Positions 25,214 to 33,942 of a DNA stretch of 64,000 nucleotides are shown piece after piece. The position numbers and the translations under genes were made by a program. Source of the stretch: Algibacter luteus. GTDB lineage: Bacteria; Bacteroidota; Bacteroidia; Flavobacteriales; Flavobacteriaceae. The stretch is taken from positions 1 through 64,000 of the forward strand of contig NZ_FQYK01000007.1 of assembly GCF_900141715.1 (NCBI RefSeq), written 5' to 3'. The notes under the pieces were generated by a model. The model made no database searches. It had not been told where the DNA came from and saw nothing but the letters and a program-made list of their open reading frames with translations. Every line of letters begins with the position of its first letter. Within the stretch, counting starts at the first letter, position 1.

Positions 25214-27364
25214 ATGAAAAATATTATGAAAAGGAATTATAAAGTGCTATCGCTGTTGCTTTTGCTAGCTTTTGCGTCGTGTAGCTTCACATCAAAAAAA
25301 TTCAGTAATCCAGATAAAGATAAATTGTTAATTCAAATAATTACGTTTGTAATTGAACAAGGTCATTTTGATCCTATCGCTATAGATGACGCTTTTTCAG
25401 AGGAATTATTTGAGGATTTCGTTGAGGTGATGGACCCAGTAAAACGATATTTTTATAAGTCTGATTACGAAGATTTTGCAAAATTTAAGCACATTATTGA
25501 TGATCAATTAAAAGTTACAGACATTACGTTTTTTAATGTCGTTCATGATCGTTTCCTAAAACGAATTGAAGAATCAAAAGAGATATATAAGGAGATTTTG
25601 TCTCAACCCTTTGATTACGCTCTCGATGAGAGTTTTGATACTAATTACGAAAACACTGATTTTGTAAAAAATAAAAAAGAGATGAAGGATCGATGGAGAA
25701 AACAATTAAAGTTTTCTACACTTTCTAATTATGATGATATTTTAGACGAAGAAAAAAGGCTTAAAGAAAAGGACCCTTCTTACATTATGAAATCAATCGA
25801 GCAAATCGAGAAAGAGGCAAGAGAGGCTACATTAAGATCTATAAATATTTATTTTGAAGATTATATTGACGATCAAAAACGTGAAGATTGGTTCGCTTTA
25901 TATGTAAATACAATTGTTGAAGAGTTTGATCCTCATACTTACTATCTAGCCCCAAAAGGTAAAGAAGATTTTGATCAGCGTATGTCTGGTAAATTAGAAG
26001 GCATTGGTGCAAGACTTCAGAAGCGAATGGATTATATAAAAATTGTAGAATTAATATCAGGTGGTCCAGCGTGGAGAAATAAAGAGCTTGAAGTTGAAGA
26101 TGTGATTTTAAAAGTAAAACAAGAAGATGAACAGTTTCCAGTAGACATTGTTGGAATGCGAATAAATGATGCTATTAAATATATAAAAGGCCCTAAAGGG
26201 ACAAAAGTAACACTAACCGTAAAGAAAGTTGATGGCACTATTAAAGATGTAACCATAACCAGAGATGTTGTGGAGGTATTTGATACTTATGCGAAATCAT
26301 CAATAGTTGAAAAGGATGGTAAAAAGTTTGGAATTATAGATTTGCCAGCTTTTTATGTTGATTTTGAAGACTACAAAAATATTAATGCCGCTAAAGATGT
26401 AAAGCATGAAATTGAGCGATTAAAAGAAGAAGGCATGGAAGGATTGGTGCTCGATTTACGCAATAATGGTGGAGGTTCTTTGCCAACAGTTGTAGATATG
26501 GCTGGTTTATTTATTAAAGATGGCCCTATCGTACAGGTGCGTTCTACAAACGAGCCAAAAGAAGTTTTAAAGGACAGAGATAAATCTATTGTTTGGGATG
26601 GTCCGTTAGTAATTTTAGTTAACGAAATTTCAGCTTCGGCATCCGAGATTTTGGCTGCTGCAATGCAAGATTATAAGCGTGCAATCATTATAGGAAGTAA
26701 GCAAACATATGGAAAAGGTACAGTGCAAAATGTTATTAATTTAAATAACATGATTAGAACAAATACTAGCGGCGATTTAGGAGCTTTAGCCCTTACAAGA
26801 CAGAAGTATTACAGAATTAATGGAGGATCGGTTCAATTGGAGGGCGTTAAAAGCGATATTACAGTTCCAGGTAGATTTAGTTTTATTGATGTAGGTGAAA
26901 AAGACAAAGAAAATCCATTGCCTTATGATGAAATAGATGCTGCGGATTACACACCATGGGAATACTACTTTGATTATGATGCTACAATTACTAAAAGTAA
27001 GCAACGTATGAGTAATAATGAACAATTAAAGCTTATTGAAGAAAACGCCAAATGGGTAAAAAGTAAAATTGATGAGACGGTTTTCTCATTAAATTATCAA
27101 ACATATAAAGCGCAAGTTGAAGCAAATGAACTTGAATCTAAAAAGTACGATGCTATTACAAATTATAATTCTGATTTAACTTTTGATTCTACTAGATTTG
27201 AAAAGCAACTCATTGCTCAGGATACTACAGATTTAAAAGAAAAACGCAAGCGCTGGCATGAAAGTTTAAGTAAAGATGTTTATGTAGAAGAAGCTTTAAA
27301 CGTTTTAGAAGATTTAAAAACCGCTTATCCAATTAAAAAAGTAGCATCCACGGTACAGAAATAA
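25214..27364 (+). CDS. prc: C-terminal processing (tail-specific) protease, Prc-like lipoprotein
   Basis: S41A periplasmic protease that trims or degrades proteins from their C-termini. The 716-residue protein has a lipoprotein signal (LAFASC), an N-terminal DUF3340-like helical part, a PDZ domain (about 215-300, GIGARLQKRMDYIKIVELISGGPAW) and the peptidase domain. The catalytic dyad is visible as Ser in ISASASEILA and Lys in YGKGTVQN. A C-terminal DUF3340-type region ends the protein. ATG 25214 is preferred to the upstream 25145 start because it gives a proper signal sequence. The permease gene follows after 8 bp. Confidence 0.93.
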   Translation: MKNIMKRNYKVLSLLLLLAFASCSFTSKKFSNPDKDKLLIQIITFVIEQGHFDPIAIDDAFSEELFEDFVEVMDPVKRYFYKSDYEDFAKFKHIIDDQLKVTDITFFNVVHDRFLKRIEESKEIYKEILSQPFDYALDESFDTNYENTDFVKNKKEMKDRWRKQLKFSTLSNYDDILDEEKRLKEKDPSYIMKSIEQIEKEAREATLRSINIYFEDYIDDQKREDWFALYVNTIVEEFDPHTYYLAPKGKEDFDQRMSGKLEGIGARLQKRMDYIKIVELISGGPAWRNKELEVEDVILKVKQEDEQFPVDIVGMRINDAIKYIKGPKGTKVTLTVKKVDGTIKDVTITRDVVEVFDTYAKSSIVEKDGKKFGIIDLPAFYVDFEDYKNINAAKDVKHEIERLKEEGMEGLVLDLRNNGGGSLPTVVDMAGLFIKDGPIVQVRSTNEPKEVLKDRDKSIVWDGPLVILVNEISASASEILAAAMQDYKRAIIIGSKQTYGKGTVQNVINLNNMIRTNTSGDLGALALTRQKYYRINGGSVQLEGVKSDITVPGRFSFIDVGEKDKENPLPYDEIDAADYTPWEYYFDYDATITKSKQRMSNNEQLKLIEENAKWVKSKIDETVFSLNYQTYKAQVEANELESKKYDAITNYNSDLTFDSTRFEKQLIAQDTTDLKEKRKRWHESLSKDVYVEEALNVLEDLKTAYPIKKVASTVQK

Positions 27365-27372
27365 TTTAGTTT

Positions 27373-28467
27373 ATGAGTCAAAAAACAAACTCACTAAAAC
27401 AATTAGCGCTCCAAAAGTTTAAAAAGAACTTTTGGGGCGTTTTAAGTTTTTACTTCATTGCGTTGGTGGGGTTGATTTCAATTTTTGCATATGTGTTCGC
27501 TCCAGACAATTCGCAATATGCCAACCAAATGCATTTAGCAATTCATTCAAAACAGCCTGGTTTTAAGGTTCAAATGCTAACCATTCCATCAAAAATCACA
27601 ATGAACCAAAGCCTAATTGATAGGGTTTTTTTTGGAAGGAAAAATACAAATACGGAAGTTCCTATTTCAGAATATACTATCACAGAAGATGAATTAGTTT
27701 ATAAAGAATTTGCCTCTGATGGATTGCAAGGTGCTGAAAAAGAGCTTAAACTAAATATTTTTCCCAATAACTCCCCTAAAGAATATATAGAGCATAAGAC
27801 TTTTCTTTTCGGAACAGATAAATATGGTAGAGATTTATTAAGCCGTGTATTAGTAGGCGCAAGAATTTCTTTTTTTATAGGATTTGTCGCGGTTCTCATT
27901 TCCCTAATTATTGGTGTAACCTTGGGAAGTATTGCGGGTTACTTTGGAGGAAAAATTGATGCCCTAATCATGTGGATTATCAATGTTACATGGTCTATAC
28001 CTACGCTTTTATTGGTAATTGCTATAACGCTAGCTTTAGGTAAAGGCTTTTGGCAAGTTTTTATTGCTGTTGGTTTAACAATGTGGGTGGAGGTCGCAAG
28101 AGTGGTTCGTGGGCAAATTATAAGCACCAAAGAAATGCAATATGTAACGGCCGCAAGAGCGTTGGGATATAATGATTTTAGAATTATAACGAAGCATATT
28201 TTACCTAATATAATGGCGCCAGTAATTGTTATTTCAGCGGCTAATTTTGCCGCTGCTATTTTAATAGAAAGCGGACTCAGTTTTTTAGGTATTGGTGCCC
28301 AACCACCAATGGCTAGTTGGGGTGCTATGATAAAAGATCATTATAATTATATTATACTTGGAAAACCTTATTTAGCCGTTATACCAGGACTTTGTATAAT
28401 GAGTTTGGTTATGGCATTTATGCTCATTGGAAATGCGTTAAGAGATGCTTTTGATGTGAAAAGCTAA
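27373..28467 (+). CDS. ABC transporter permease, DppC/OppC family
   Basis: A 364-residue inner-membrane permease of the peptide/nickel ABC transporter class. The N-terminal OppC_N anchor (about 16-40) is followed by an extended soluble insert (about 45-145) before the binding-protein-dependent transport domain. That domain contains GTDKYGRDLLSRVLVGAR and the EAA coupling loop ARALGYNDFRIITKHILPN. No partner permease, ATPases or binding protein are adjacent. This is consistent with scattered transporter genes. It may share a transcript with prc. Confidence 0.88.
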   Translation: MSQKTNSLKQLALQKFKKNFWGVLSFYFIALVGLISIFAYVFAPDNSQYANQMHLAIHSKQPGFKVQMLTIPSKITMNQSLIDRVFFGRKNTNTEVPISEYTITEDELVYKEFASDGLQGAEKELKLNIFPNNSPKEYIEHKTFLFGTDKYGRDLLSRVLVGARISFFIGFVAVLISLIIGVTLGSIAGYFGGKIDALIMWIINVTWSIPTLLLVIAITLALGKGFWQVFIAVGLTMWVEVARVVRGQIISTKEMQYVTAARALGYNDFRIITKHILPNIMAPVIVISAANFAAAILIESGLSFLGIGAQPPMASWGAMIKDHYNYIILGKPYLAVIPGLCIMSLVMAFMLIGNALRDAFDVKS

Positions 28468-28510
28468 GGTAGAAGAGAAGCTCAATTTAATTTGAGTTTA
28501 GATCATAAAA

Positions 28511-29122
28511 TTAATTAGAATCTATTTGCATGTTTTCATTCAACGAATCAATATAATTTAAAACATCATCTTTCCCAATATCTTTAGAAGAGGAGGTGAT
28601 AAAGTAATTTGGCATGTCTTCCCAAGTTTCTAAAAGTACAGATTTGTAATCTTCAACATGTCTTATAATAGCATTAGGTTTCAATTTGTCAGCTTTTGTA
28701 AAAATGATAGAAAAAGGAATGCCATTTTCCCCGAGCCACTGCATAAATTCTAAATCTATGGGTTGAGGTGTGTGTCTTATATCCACTAGAACAAATGCCG
28801 TTACAAGCTGTTCGCGGAGAGAAAAATACTCGGTAATAAATTTTTGAAATACTTTTTTAGAACTTTTAGATACACGTGCATAACCATACCCAGGTAAATC
28901 TACCAAGTGCCAATTTTTATTAATTAAAAAATGATTGATAAGCTGAGTTTTACCAGGTCTGCCAGATGTTTTAGCTAAACTTTTTCGGCTGGTAAGCATG
29001 TTAATCAAAGAAGATTTTCCAACATTGCTTCGTCCTATAAAAGCGTATTCGGGTAGTCTGCTTTTAGGGCATTTTGCAACATCAGAGTTGCTCATAACAA
29101 ATTCGGCAGATTTAATGTGCAT
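28511..29122 (-). CDS. engB: Ribosome-biogenesis GTPase EngB/YsxC/YihA
   Basis: Essential GTPase helping late assembly of the 50S subunit. The 203-residue protein has all G motifs: G1 GRSNVGKSSL, G2 T in KTQLINHF context, G3 DLPGYGYA, G4 TKADK and G5 TSSSK. Length and the N-terminal extension IKSAEFVMSNSDVAKCP are typical. Convergent with the preceding permease gene and 43 bp upstream of, on the minus strand downstream of, an alpha/beta hydrolase gene, with which it may form an operon. Confidence 0.95.
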   Translation of the reverse strand: MHIKSAEFVMSNSDVAKCPKSRLPEYAFIGRSNVGKSSLINMLTSRKSLAKTSGRPGKTQLINHFLINKNWHLVDLPGYGYARVSKSSKKVFQKFITEYFSLREQLVTAFVLVDIRHTPQPIDLEFMQWLGENGIPFSIIFTKADKLKPNAIIRHVEDYKSVLLETWEDMPNYFITSSSKDIGKDDVLNYIDSLNENMQIDSN

Positions 29123-29165
29123 ATACGTTTTGAGTTTCGGATTTGGAATATCTTAATTTGTAAAT

Positions 29166-29948
29166 CTAATGAATTGCTCTTTTTTGCAACCAAGAGTCGA
29201 GAATTTCATTAAATTCCTTTGGGTGTTCCATCATAGCGGCGTGTCCACATTTATCAATCCAAAACAATTCCGAATCCGGTAAAAGTTCATTAAATTCTAC
29301 CGCAACTTCAGGTGGTGTTACTGTATCATTTTTACCCCAGATAATGCATGTTGGTGTTTTGATTGTTGGTAAGTCTTTAGACATATTATGCCTAATGGCA
29401 CTTTTTGCAATGGCTAATGTTTTTATAAGCTTATTTCGGTCGTTTACAGTTTCATAAACTTCATCAACTATTTCTTTTGTGGCTATAGCAGGATCGTAAA
29501 AAACATCTTGCGCCTTCTTCTTAATGACTTCATAATCGCTTCGTTTGGTGTAACCTCCACCCATAGCGTTTTCATACAATCCAGAACTGCCAGTAATGAT
29601 AAGTGCTTTAACGCTTTCTGGAAATAGTTTGGTGTGGTACAAACCAATGTGCCCTCCTAAAGAATTCCCTAATAGAATCACTTCTTTATAGCCTTTAAAC
29701 TCAATAAAGTCGTGCAAATATTTTGCAAAATGCTTCACGTTTGTTTTTAATAAAGACAGTGTGTAAAGTGGTAGTTCGGGTATAATTACTTTATAACCCT
29801 TATTACTAAAATATTGAGTAACTGCATCAAAATTACTTAAACCTCCCATAAGGCCATGTAATACAATGATTGTTGTCCCTTCACCTGCTTCTATATAGCT
29901 ATAGTTTTGTTCTTTTTTTAAACGATGCGTCATTAATCGGTTAGTCAT
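29166..29948 (-). CDS. Alpha/beta-fold hydrolase
   Basis: A 260-residue soluble hydrolase. The oxyanion loop is LHGLMGGLSNF, the nucleophile elbow GNSLGGH, the acid probably the Asp in GKNDTVTP and the His in CGHAAMMEHP, so the triad is complete. Substrate cannot be read from sequence; the family ranges over esterases and C-C bond hydrolases. It is followed by engB on the minus strand and faces mraZ across a 296-bp divergent gap. An alternative start at the sixth residue (29933) would give nearly the same protein. Confidence 0.85.
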   Translation of the reverse strand: MTNRLMTHRLKKEQNYSYIEAGEGTTIIVLHGLMGGLSNFDAVTQYFSNKGYKVIIPELPLYTLSLLKTNVKHFAKYLHDFIEFKGYKEVILLGNSLGGHIGLYHTKLFPESVKALIITGSSGLYENAMGGGYTKRSDYEVIKKKAQDVFYDPAIATKEIVDEVYETVNDRNKLIKTLAIAKSAIRHNMSKDLPTIKTPTCIIWGKNDTVTPPEVAVEFNELLPDSELFWIDKCGHAAMMEHPKEFNEILDSWLQKRAIH

Positions 29949-30164
29949 TCATTCGTTAAAAACAAATATAGGTATTTCATTCATAATTCCACCATAATAA
30001 TTGTTTTCGAGAAAAAAAGTGAATGATGATCATTTCAAAATTAAAATATCAACTATGTTAAGACGGAAAAGTAGTAATACATATAAAATATTCAAGTAGT
30101 CTCAACATGTGGTTTTTGATTTATAAATCGGATAAAAAACAACTTTCATCAAAAATTTATTAAC

Positions 30165-30194
30165 AAAGTGGTATTAAGTGGTATAATGTGGGAT
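30165..30194 (+). promoter_or_regulatory. Predicted MraZ operator: three GTGG repeats spaced 10 bp
   Basis: GTGG occurs at 30168-30171, 30178-30181 and 30188-30191, each in the context A-A/T-GTGG-TAT or GAT. The exact 10-bp period and position before mraZ match the direct-repeat boxes bound by MraZ in other bacteria (TGGG-N6 in E. coli, AAAGTG-type in mollicutes). The array overlaps the -33 region of the probable promoter, so bound MraZ should repress the dcw cluster. The match is by pattern; binding in this phylum is inferred. Confidence 0.65.
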
Positions 30195-30203
30195 ATTTTT
30201 CAA

Positions 30204-30211
30204 TATATTTG
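30204..30211 (+). promoter_or_regulatory. Probable -7 box of the dcw cluster promoter
   Basis: TATATTTG fits TAnnTTTG exactly. The expected start near 30217 would leave a leader of about 28 nt to TTG 30245. No consensus TTG is found 19 nt upstream, where the GTGG repeats lie; this would suit a regulated promoter. Confidence 0.5.
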
Positions 30212-30244
30212 ACACTTAATCGTTTAAAAGTCAACAAACCTTCT

Positions 30245-30715
30245 TTGGATTTAATTACAGGAACATACGATTGTAAAGTGGATGCTAAAGGCAGATTAAT
30301 GATGCCTGCGTCTATCAAAAAGCAACTTTCTGCTGTTTTGCAGGATGGTTTTGTGCTGCGTCGTTCGGTGTTTCAAAAATGTTTAGAGCTATACCCGATG
30401 GGTGAATGGCAGGTGTTGATGCAGAAGATGAATAAGCTTAATAAGTTTAAAAAGAAGAATAACGATTTCATAAGAAGGTTTACTGCCGGTGCAAAAATGG
30501 TTGAAGTTGATGTGAATGGCAGGTTATTGATTCCAAAAGATTTAACAGTGTTTGCTAATATTTCAAAAAATATTGTAGTGGCTTCGGCTATTAACATTAT
30601 TGAAATTTGGGATAAAGATTTATACGAACAAGCTATTGATGATGCAGCATTAGATTTTGCTGATTTGGCTGAAGAGGTAATGGGACAAGATGATGACGAC
30701 CATGGAATATCATAA
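30245..30715 (+). CDS. mraZ: Transcriptional regulator MraZ
   Basis: AbrB-like DNA-binding protein with two SpoVT-type half domains that autoregulates the division and cell-wall cluster. Both signature copies are visible: TGTYDCKVDAKGRLMMPA near the start and VEVDVNGRLLIPKDL about 75 residues on. I chose TTG 30245, giving 156 residues, because MraZ proteins start a few residues before the first motif. The alternative GTG at 30188 lies inside the predicted operator and ahead of the -7 box. The gene end overlaps the rsmH start by 26 bp. Confidence 0.92.
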   Translation: MDLITGTYDCKVDAKGRLMMPASIKKQLSAVLQDGFVLRRSVFQKCLELYPMGEWQVLMQKMNKLNKFKKKNNDFIRRFTAGAKMVEVDVNGRLLIPKDLTVFANISKNIVVASAINIIEIWDKDLYEQAIDDAALDFADLAEEVMGQDDDDHGIS

Positions 30716-31598
30716 TCCTGTGCTCTTAAAAGAAACTGTTGATGGGCTGAATATAAGTCCAGATGGTATTTATGTAGATGTCACTTTCGGTGGTGGTGGA
30801 CATAGTAAAGAAATATTAAAACGACTTGGTGATAAAGGAAAGCTATATGCTTTTGATCAAGATTCGGACGCTCTTAAAAATACAATTGATGATGATAGGT
30901 TTACGCTAATTCATGAAAATTTTAGATTTCTAAAACGGTTTTTAAGGTTTCATGGTGTGAGGCAAGTTGATGGAATTTTGGCGGATTTTGGAGTGTCATC
31001 TCATCAATTTGATGTGGCAGAACGAGGTTTTTCAACACGTTTTGAAGCAGATTTGGATATGCGAATGAATCAGGCTAGCGAACTTTCTGCATTTCATGTG
31101 GTTAATGAATATGATGAAGAACAAATAAAGCAAGTGTTATTGCAGTACGGTGAGTTGCGTGCAGCTCCTGCCATGGCAAAATTAATTGTTGAGAGCAGAG
31201 CAAAACAGCCGATTGTAACAAGCGAACAATTAAAAGCAGTGCTTAAAAAGTTTTTGCCACCGCGTTTTGAAAATAAAGTGTTGGCCCAGATTTATCAAGC
31301 TATTAGAATAGAGGTCAATCAAGAAATTGAGGTTTTAAAGGAGTTTTTGATGCAAACTCCAGAAGTGTTGAAACCAGGAGGTCGTTTAAGTTTGATATCC
31401 TATCATTCTCTTGAAGATCGATTGGTGAAACGATTTATAAGAAACGGTATGTTTAGTGGTGAGCCAGAGCGCGATATGTATGGCAATTTTGAAGTGCCAC
31501 TTAAAAAAGTAAATGGGTTAATTGTACCAACGGCAGAAGAAATAAAAATTAATAACAGGGCAAGAAGTGCGAAACTGAGAATTGCTGAGAAATTATAA
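30690..31598 (+). CDS. rsmH: 16S rRNA m4C1402 methyltransferase RsmH
   Basis: SAM-dependent enzyme (old name MraW) that N4-methylates C1402 in the 16S rRNA decoding centre. The 302-residue protein shows YHNPVLLKETVDGL, the SAM loop DVTFGGGGHSKEIL, DGILADFGVSSHQFD, and the closing SLISYHSLEDRLVKRF. Starts at 30690, 30693 or 30702 are all possible; 30702 would begin directly with MEYHNPVLL, which is the usual family length. It overlaps mraZ, so translation is probably coupled. Confidence 0.95.
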   Translation: MMTTMEYHNPVLLKETVDGLNISPDGIYVDVTFGGGGHSKEILKRLGDKGKLYAFDQDSDALKNTIDDDRFTLIHENFRFLKRFLRFHGVRQVDGILADFGVSSHQFDVAERGFSTRFEADLDMRMNQASELSAFHVVNEYDEEQIKQVLLQYGELRAAPAMAKLIVESRAKQPIVTSEQLKAVLKKFLPPRFENKVLAQIYQAIRIEVNQEIEVLKEFLMQTPEVLKPGGRLSLISYHSLEDRLVKRFIRNGMFSGEPERDMYGNFEVPLKKVNGLIVPTAEEIKINNRARSAKLRIAEKL

Positions 31599-31916
31599 AT
31601 GAAGAAGAATATCTATAACATATTAAAAGGGACTTTTTTAGTTAGTGATGATTCATTTAGAAACTGGCGTTTCATAATATTTATTTCAGGTCTTGCAATA
31701 ATCATGATTGCTAGCTCGCATAGTGCAGATAAGAAAGTTTACGAAATAGCCAGGTTAAAAAATGAAGTTAAAGAAATGCGATCGGCTTTTGTTGATGGGC
31801 GTTCAAAACTTATGAGACTTAAAATGGAGTCGCATGTTATAGCTGTAATGAAAGAAAAAGGGTTGGCGCCCTCCGTAATTCCGCCAAAAAAAATAAAAGT
31901 TAAAAAGCAAAATTGA
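31599..31916 (+). CDS. ftsL: FtsL-like division protein
   Basis: A 105-residue bitopic membrane protein: short cytoplasmic N-terminus, one membrane helix (about 24-42) and a periplasmic coiled coil (about 45-80, KVYEIARLKNEVKEMRSAF) with a basic C-terminal tail. This topology and its place between rsmH and ftsI identify the FtsL of Bacteroidota, although primary sequence is poorly conserved. It forms part of the FtsQLB-type divisome complex. Its start immediately follows the rsmH stop. Confidence 0.85.
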   Translation: MKKNIYNILKGTFLVSDDSFRNWRFIIFISGLAIIMIASSHSADKKVYEIARLKNEVKEMRSAFVDGRSKLMRLKMESHVIAVMKEKGLAPSVIPPKKIKVKKQN

Positions 31917-31926
31917 TAACGCACCC

Positions 31927-33942
31927 TTGGCAGTAAACGAGAGAAACATATTAAACCGTTTGTATTTTATAGCTGGATGTATGTTCATCTTCGGTCTTGC
32001 TGTGGTGTTTAAATTATTAAGTATCCAGTTTCTTCAAGGAGATGTTTATAGAGCTAAAGCCACAGAGCGTGTTGTAAAAAATGTTATTATTCCTGCCAAC
32101 AGAGGAAATGTGTATTCGGTTAACGGCAATTTATTAGCCACGTCAATCCCTAAATACGATATTCGTTTAGATGCACTTACCCCTTCATCAAAAACTTTCG
32201 AAAAACACATCAAGACGCTTTGCGATTCTCTTTCAAAATTTACAGGTAAATCCTCTAATCAAATAGAAAAGGATGTGAGACGGGCACGTGCAAATAAAAA
32301 CAGATATTTTTTATTGGCTAGAAATATTGGGTATTCAGATTATATCCGATTAAGAAATTTTCCATTATTAAACCTCGGTGCTTTTAAGGGTGGTTTAATA
32401 GTAGAGCAAACTACAAAGCGTGAACATCCTATGGGTGGTATCGCTCAAAGAACAATTGGTTACGAGCGAATTGATGATAATGGAAATGTGACTAGACCTG
32501 GAATTGACGGTGCTTTTGGAGTGAAATATTTACGAGGTGTCGACGGGCAACGTAAAAAACAACAAATAGGGAAAGGGCAGTGGAAACCTTTAAGTGATGC
32601 CAATGAAATTGAGCCAAAAGATGGGTATGATGTTTATACAACCATTGATGTTAACATTCAAGATATAGCGCATCACTCATTGCTGGAACAATTAGAAAAA
32701 TACAAAGCAGACCATGGCTGTGTTGTAGTAATGGAAACTAAAACGGGCGAAATTCGTGCCATTTCAAACCTTGGAAGAAATAAAAACGGACATTATTATG
32801 AGCGTTTAAATTACGCTGTAGGTGAAAGTCATGAGTCAGGTTCTACATTTAAACTTATGGCGCTTGCCGCAGTTTTTGAAGACAAACTTGCTGATACCAG
32901 TGATGTAGTGGATACAGAGAAAGGCATTGTAAAATATTATGGAAAATCAGTTCGAGATTCTAAACATGGTGGCTACGGAAAAATTAGTGTTGCCAAAGCT
33001 TTTGAGGTGTCATCAAACACTGGTATTGTTAAAGTAATAGATAAAGCCTACAGAAAACAGCCAGAAAAGTTTGTTGATAGATTGTATGAAATGAATCTTC
33101 AAGACAACTTAAATCTCCCTTTAATTGGTGAGCCAGAACCTATAATTCCAGATCCTAGGGTAAAAAATGGGCGTTGGAGCGGTATTGCTTTGCAGTGGAT
33201 GGCTTATGGTTATGGCGTTCAGTTTACCCCATTACAAACCCTTACGTTTTATAATGCCATTGCGAATGATGGAGTTATGGTTAAACCTAGGTTTTTAAAA
33301 GAGGTTAAAGAGTTTGATAAAGTTATTGAGCCTTTTAATAAAGAGGTAATCAACAAACAAATATGCTCTAAAGAAACCATCGCTAAATTGCAAACATTGC
33401 TCAAAAATGTTGTTGAAAAGAAACATGGAACAGGCCACAGGTTGTATTCTGAAAACTTTTCGATGGCAGGAAAAACAGGTACTTGTCAAAAAAATTATAG
33501 AGATAAGGAAAAGCTTAACTACATCTCGTCTTTTGCTGGATATTTCCCTGCTGAAAACCCAAAATATTCTTGCATTGTAGTTATTCATGAGCCTGATAAG
33601 AGCGTTGGGTATTATGGTGCCGATGTTTCTGGTCCTGTGTTTAAAAGAGTCGCGCAAAAAATCTACACAGATACACCATTAATTGATGAGATAGAATCTT
33701 TAGAAGTTCAAATTGGTTCAGTTGAAGAAGATTATGAAAGCTATTATAAAACAGCGCAAACTTATAAAACAATTATGCCAAATGTTGTTGGTATGCCAGC
33801 AATGGATGCCTTAGCATTGTTAGAAAATATGCAAGTAAATGTTGCTGTAAAATTAGAAGGTAGCGGTGTTGTTAAGGCGCAATCAATCAATAAGAACACA
33901 AAATTAAAAAACAATCAAACTATAGTCTTAAGAGCCTCATGA
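31927..33942 (+). CDS. ftsI: Division-specific penicillin-binding protein (FtsI/PBP3) with PASTA domain
   Basis: Septal peptidoglycan transpeptidase. The 671-residue protein has an N-terminal anchor (about 12-32), the PBP dimer domain with RGNVYSVNGNLLA, and the transpeptidase domain. The active-site motifs are SxxK in SGSTFKLMA, SSN in VSSNTG and KTG in AGKTGTC. A single PASTA repeat follows at about 618-671 (MPNVVGMPAMDALALLE). TTG 31927 is the start, as no ATG precedes the membrane helix. The stop overlaps the murE start (ATGA). Confidence 0.95.
   Translation: MAVNERNILNRLYFIAGCMFIFGLAVVFKLLSIQFLQGDVYRAKATERVVKNVIIPANRGNVYSVNGNLLATSIPKYDIRLDALTPSSKTFEKHIKTLCDSLSKFTGKSSNQIEKDVRRARANKNRYFLLARNIGYSDYIRLRNFPLLNLGAFKGGLIVEQTTKREHPMGGIAQRTIGYERIDDNGNVTRPGIDGAFGVKYLRGVDGQRKKQQIGKGQWKPLSDANEIEPKDGYDVYTTIDVNIQDIAHHSLLEQLEKYKADHGCVVVMETKTGEIRAISNLGRNKNGHYYERLNYAVGESHESGSTFKLMALAAVFEDKLADTSDVVDTEKGIVKYYGKSVRDSKHGGYGKISVAKAFEVSSNTGIVKVIDKAYRKQPEKFVDRLYEMNLQDNLNLPLIGEPEPIIPDPRVKNGRWSGIALQWMAYGYGVQFTPLQTLTFYNAIANDGVMVKPRFLKEVKEFDKVIEPFNKEVINKQICSKETIAKLQTLLKNVVEKKHGTGHRLYSENFSMAGKTGTCQKNYRDKEKLNYISSFAGYFPAENPKYSCIVVIHEPDKSVGYYGADVSGPVFKRVAQKIYTDTPLIDEIESLEVQIGSVEEDYESYYKTAQTYKTIMPNVVGMPAMDALALLENMQVNVAVKLEGSGVVKAQSINKNTKLKNNQTIVLRAS

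Noticed and set aside
28478-28499. Hairpin between the Opp/Dpp-type permease and engB as terminator
   Set aside because: CTCAA/TTGAG is a 5-bp stem without a T-run; too weak to call.
30188-30244. GTG 30188 as the mraZ start
   Set aside because: It lies within the GTGG repeats and before the probable -7 box, and gives a 19-residue extension not expected for MraZ.
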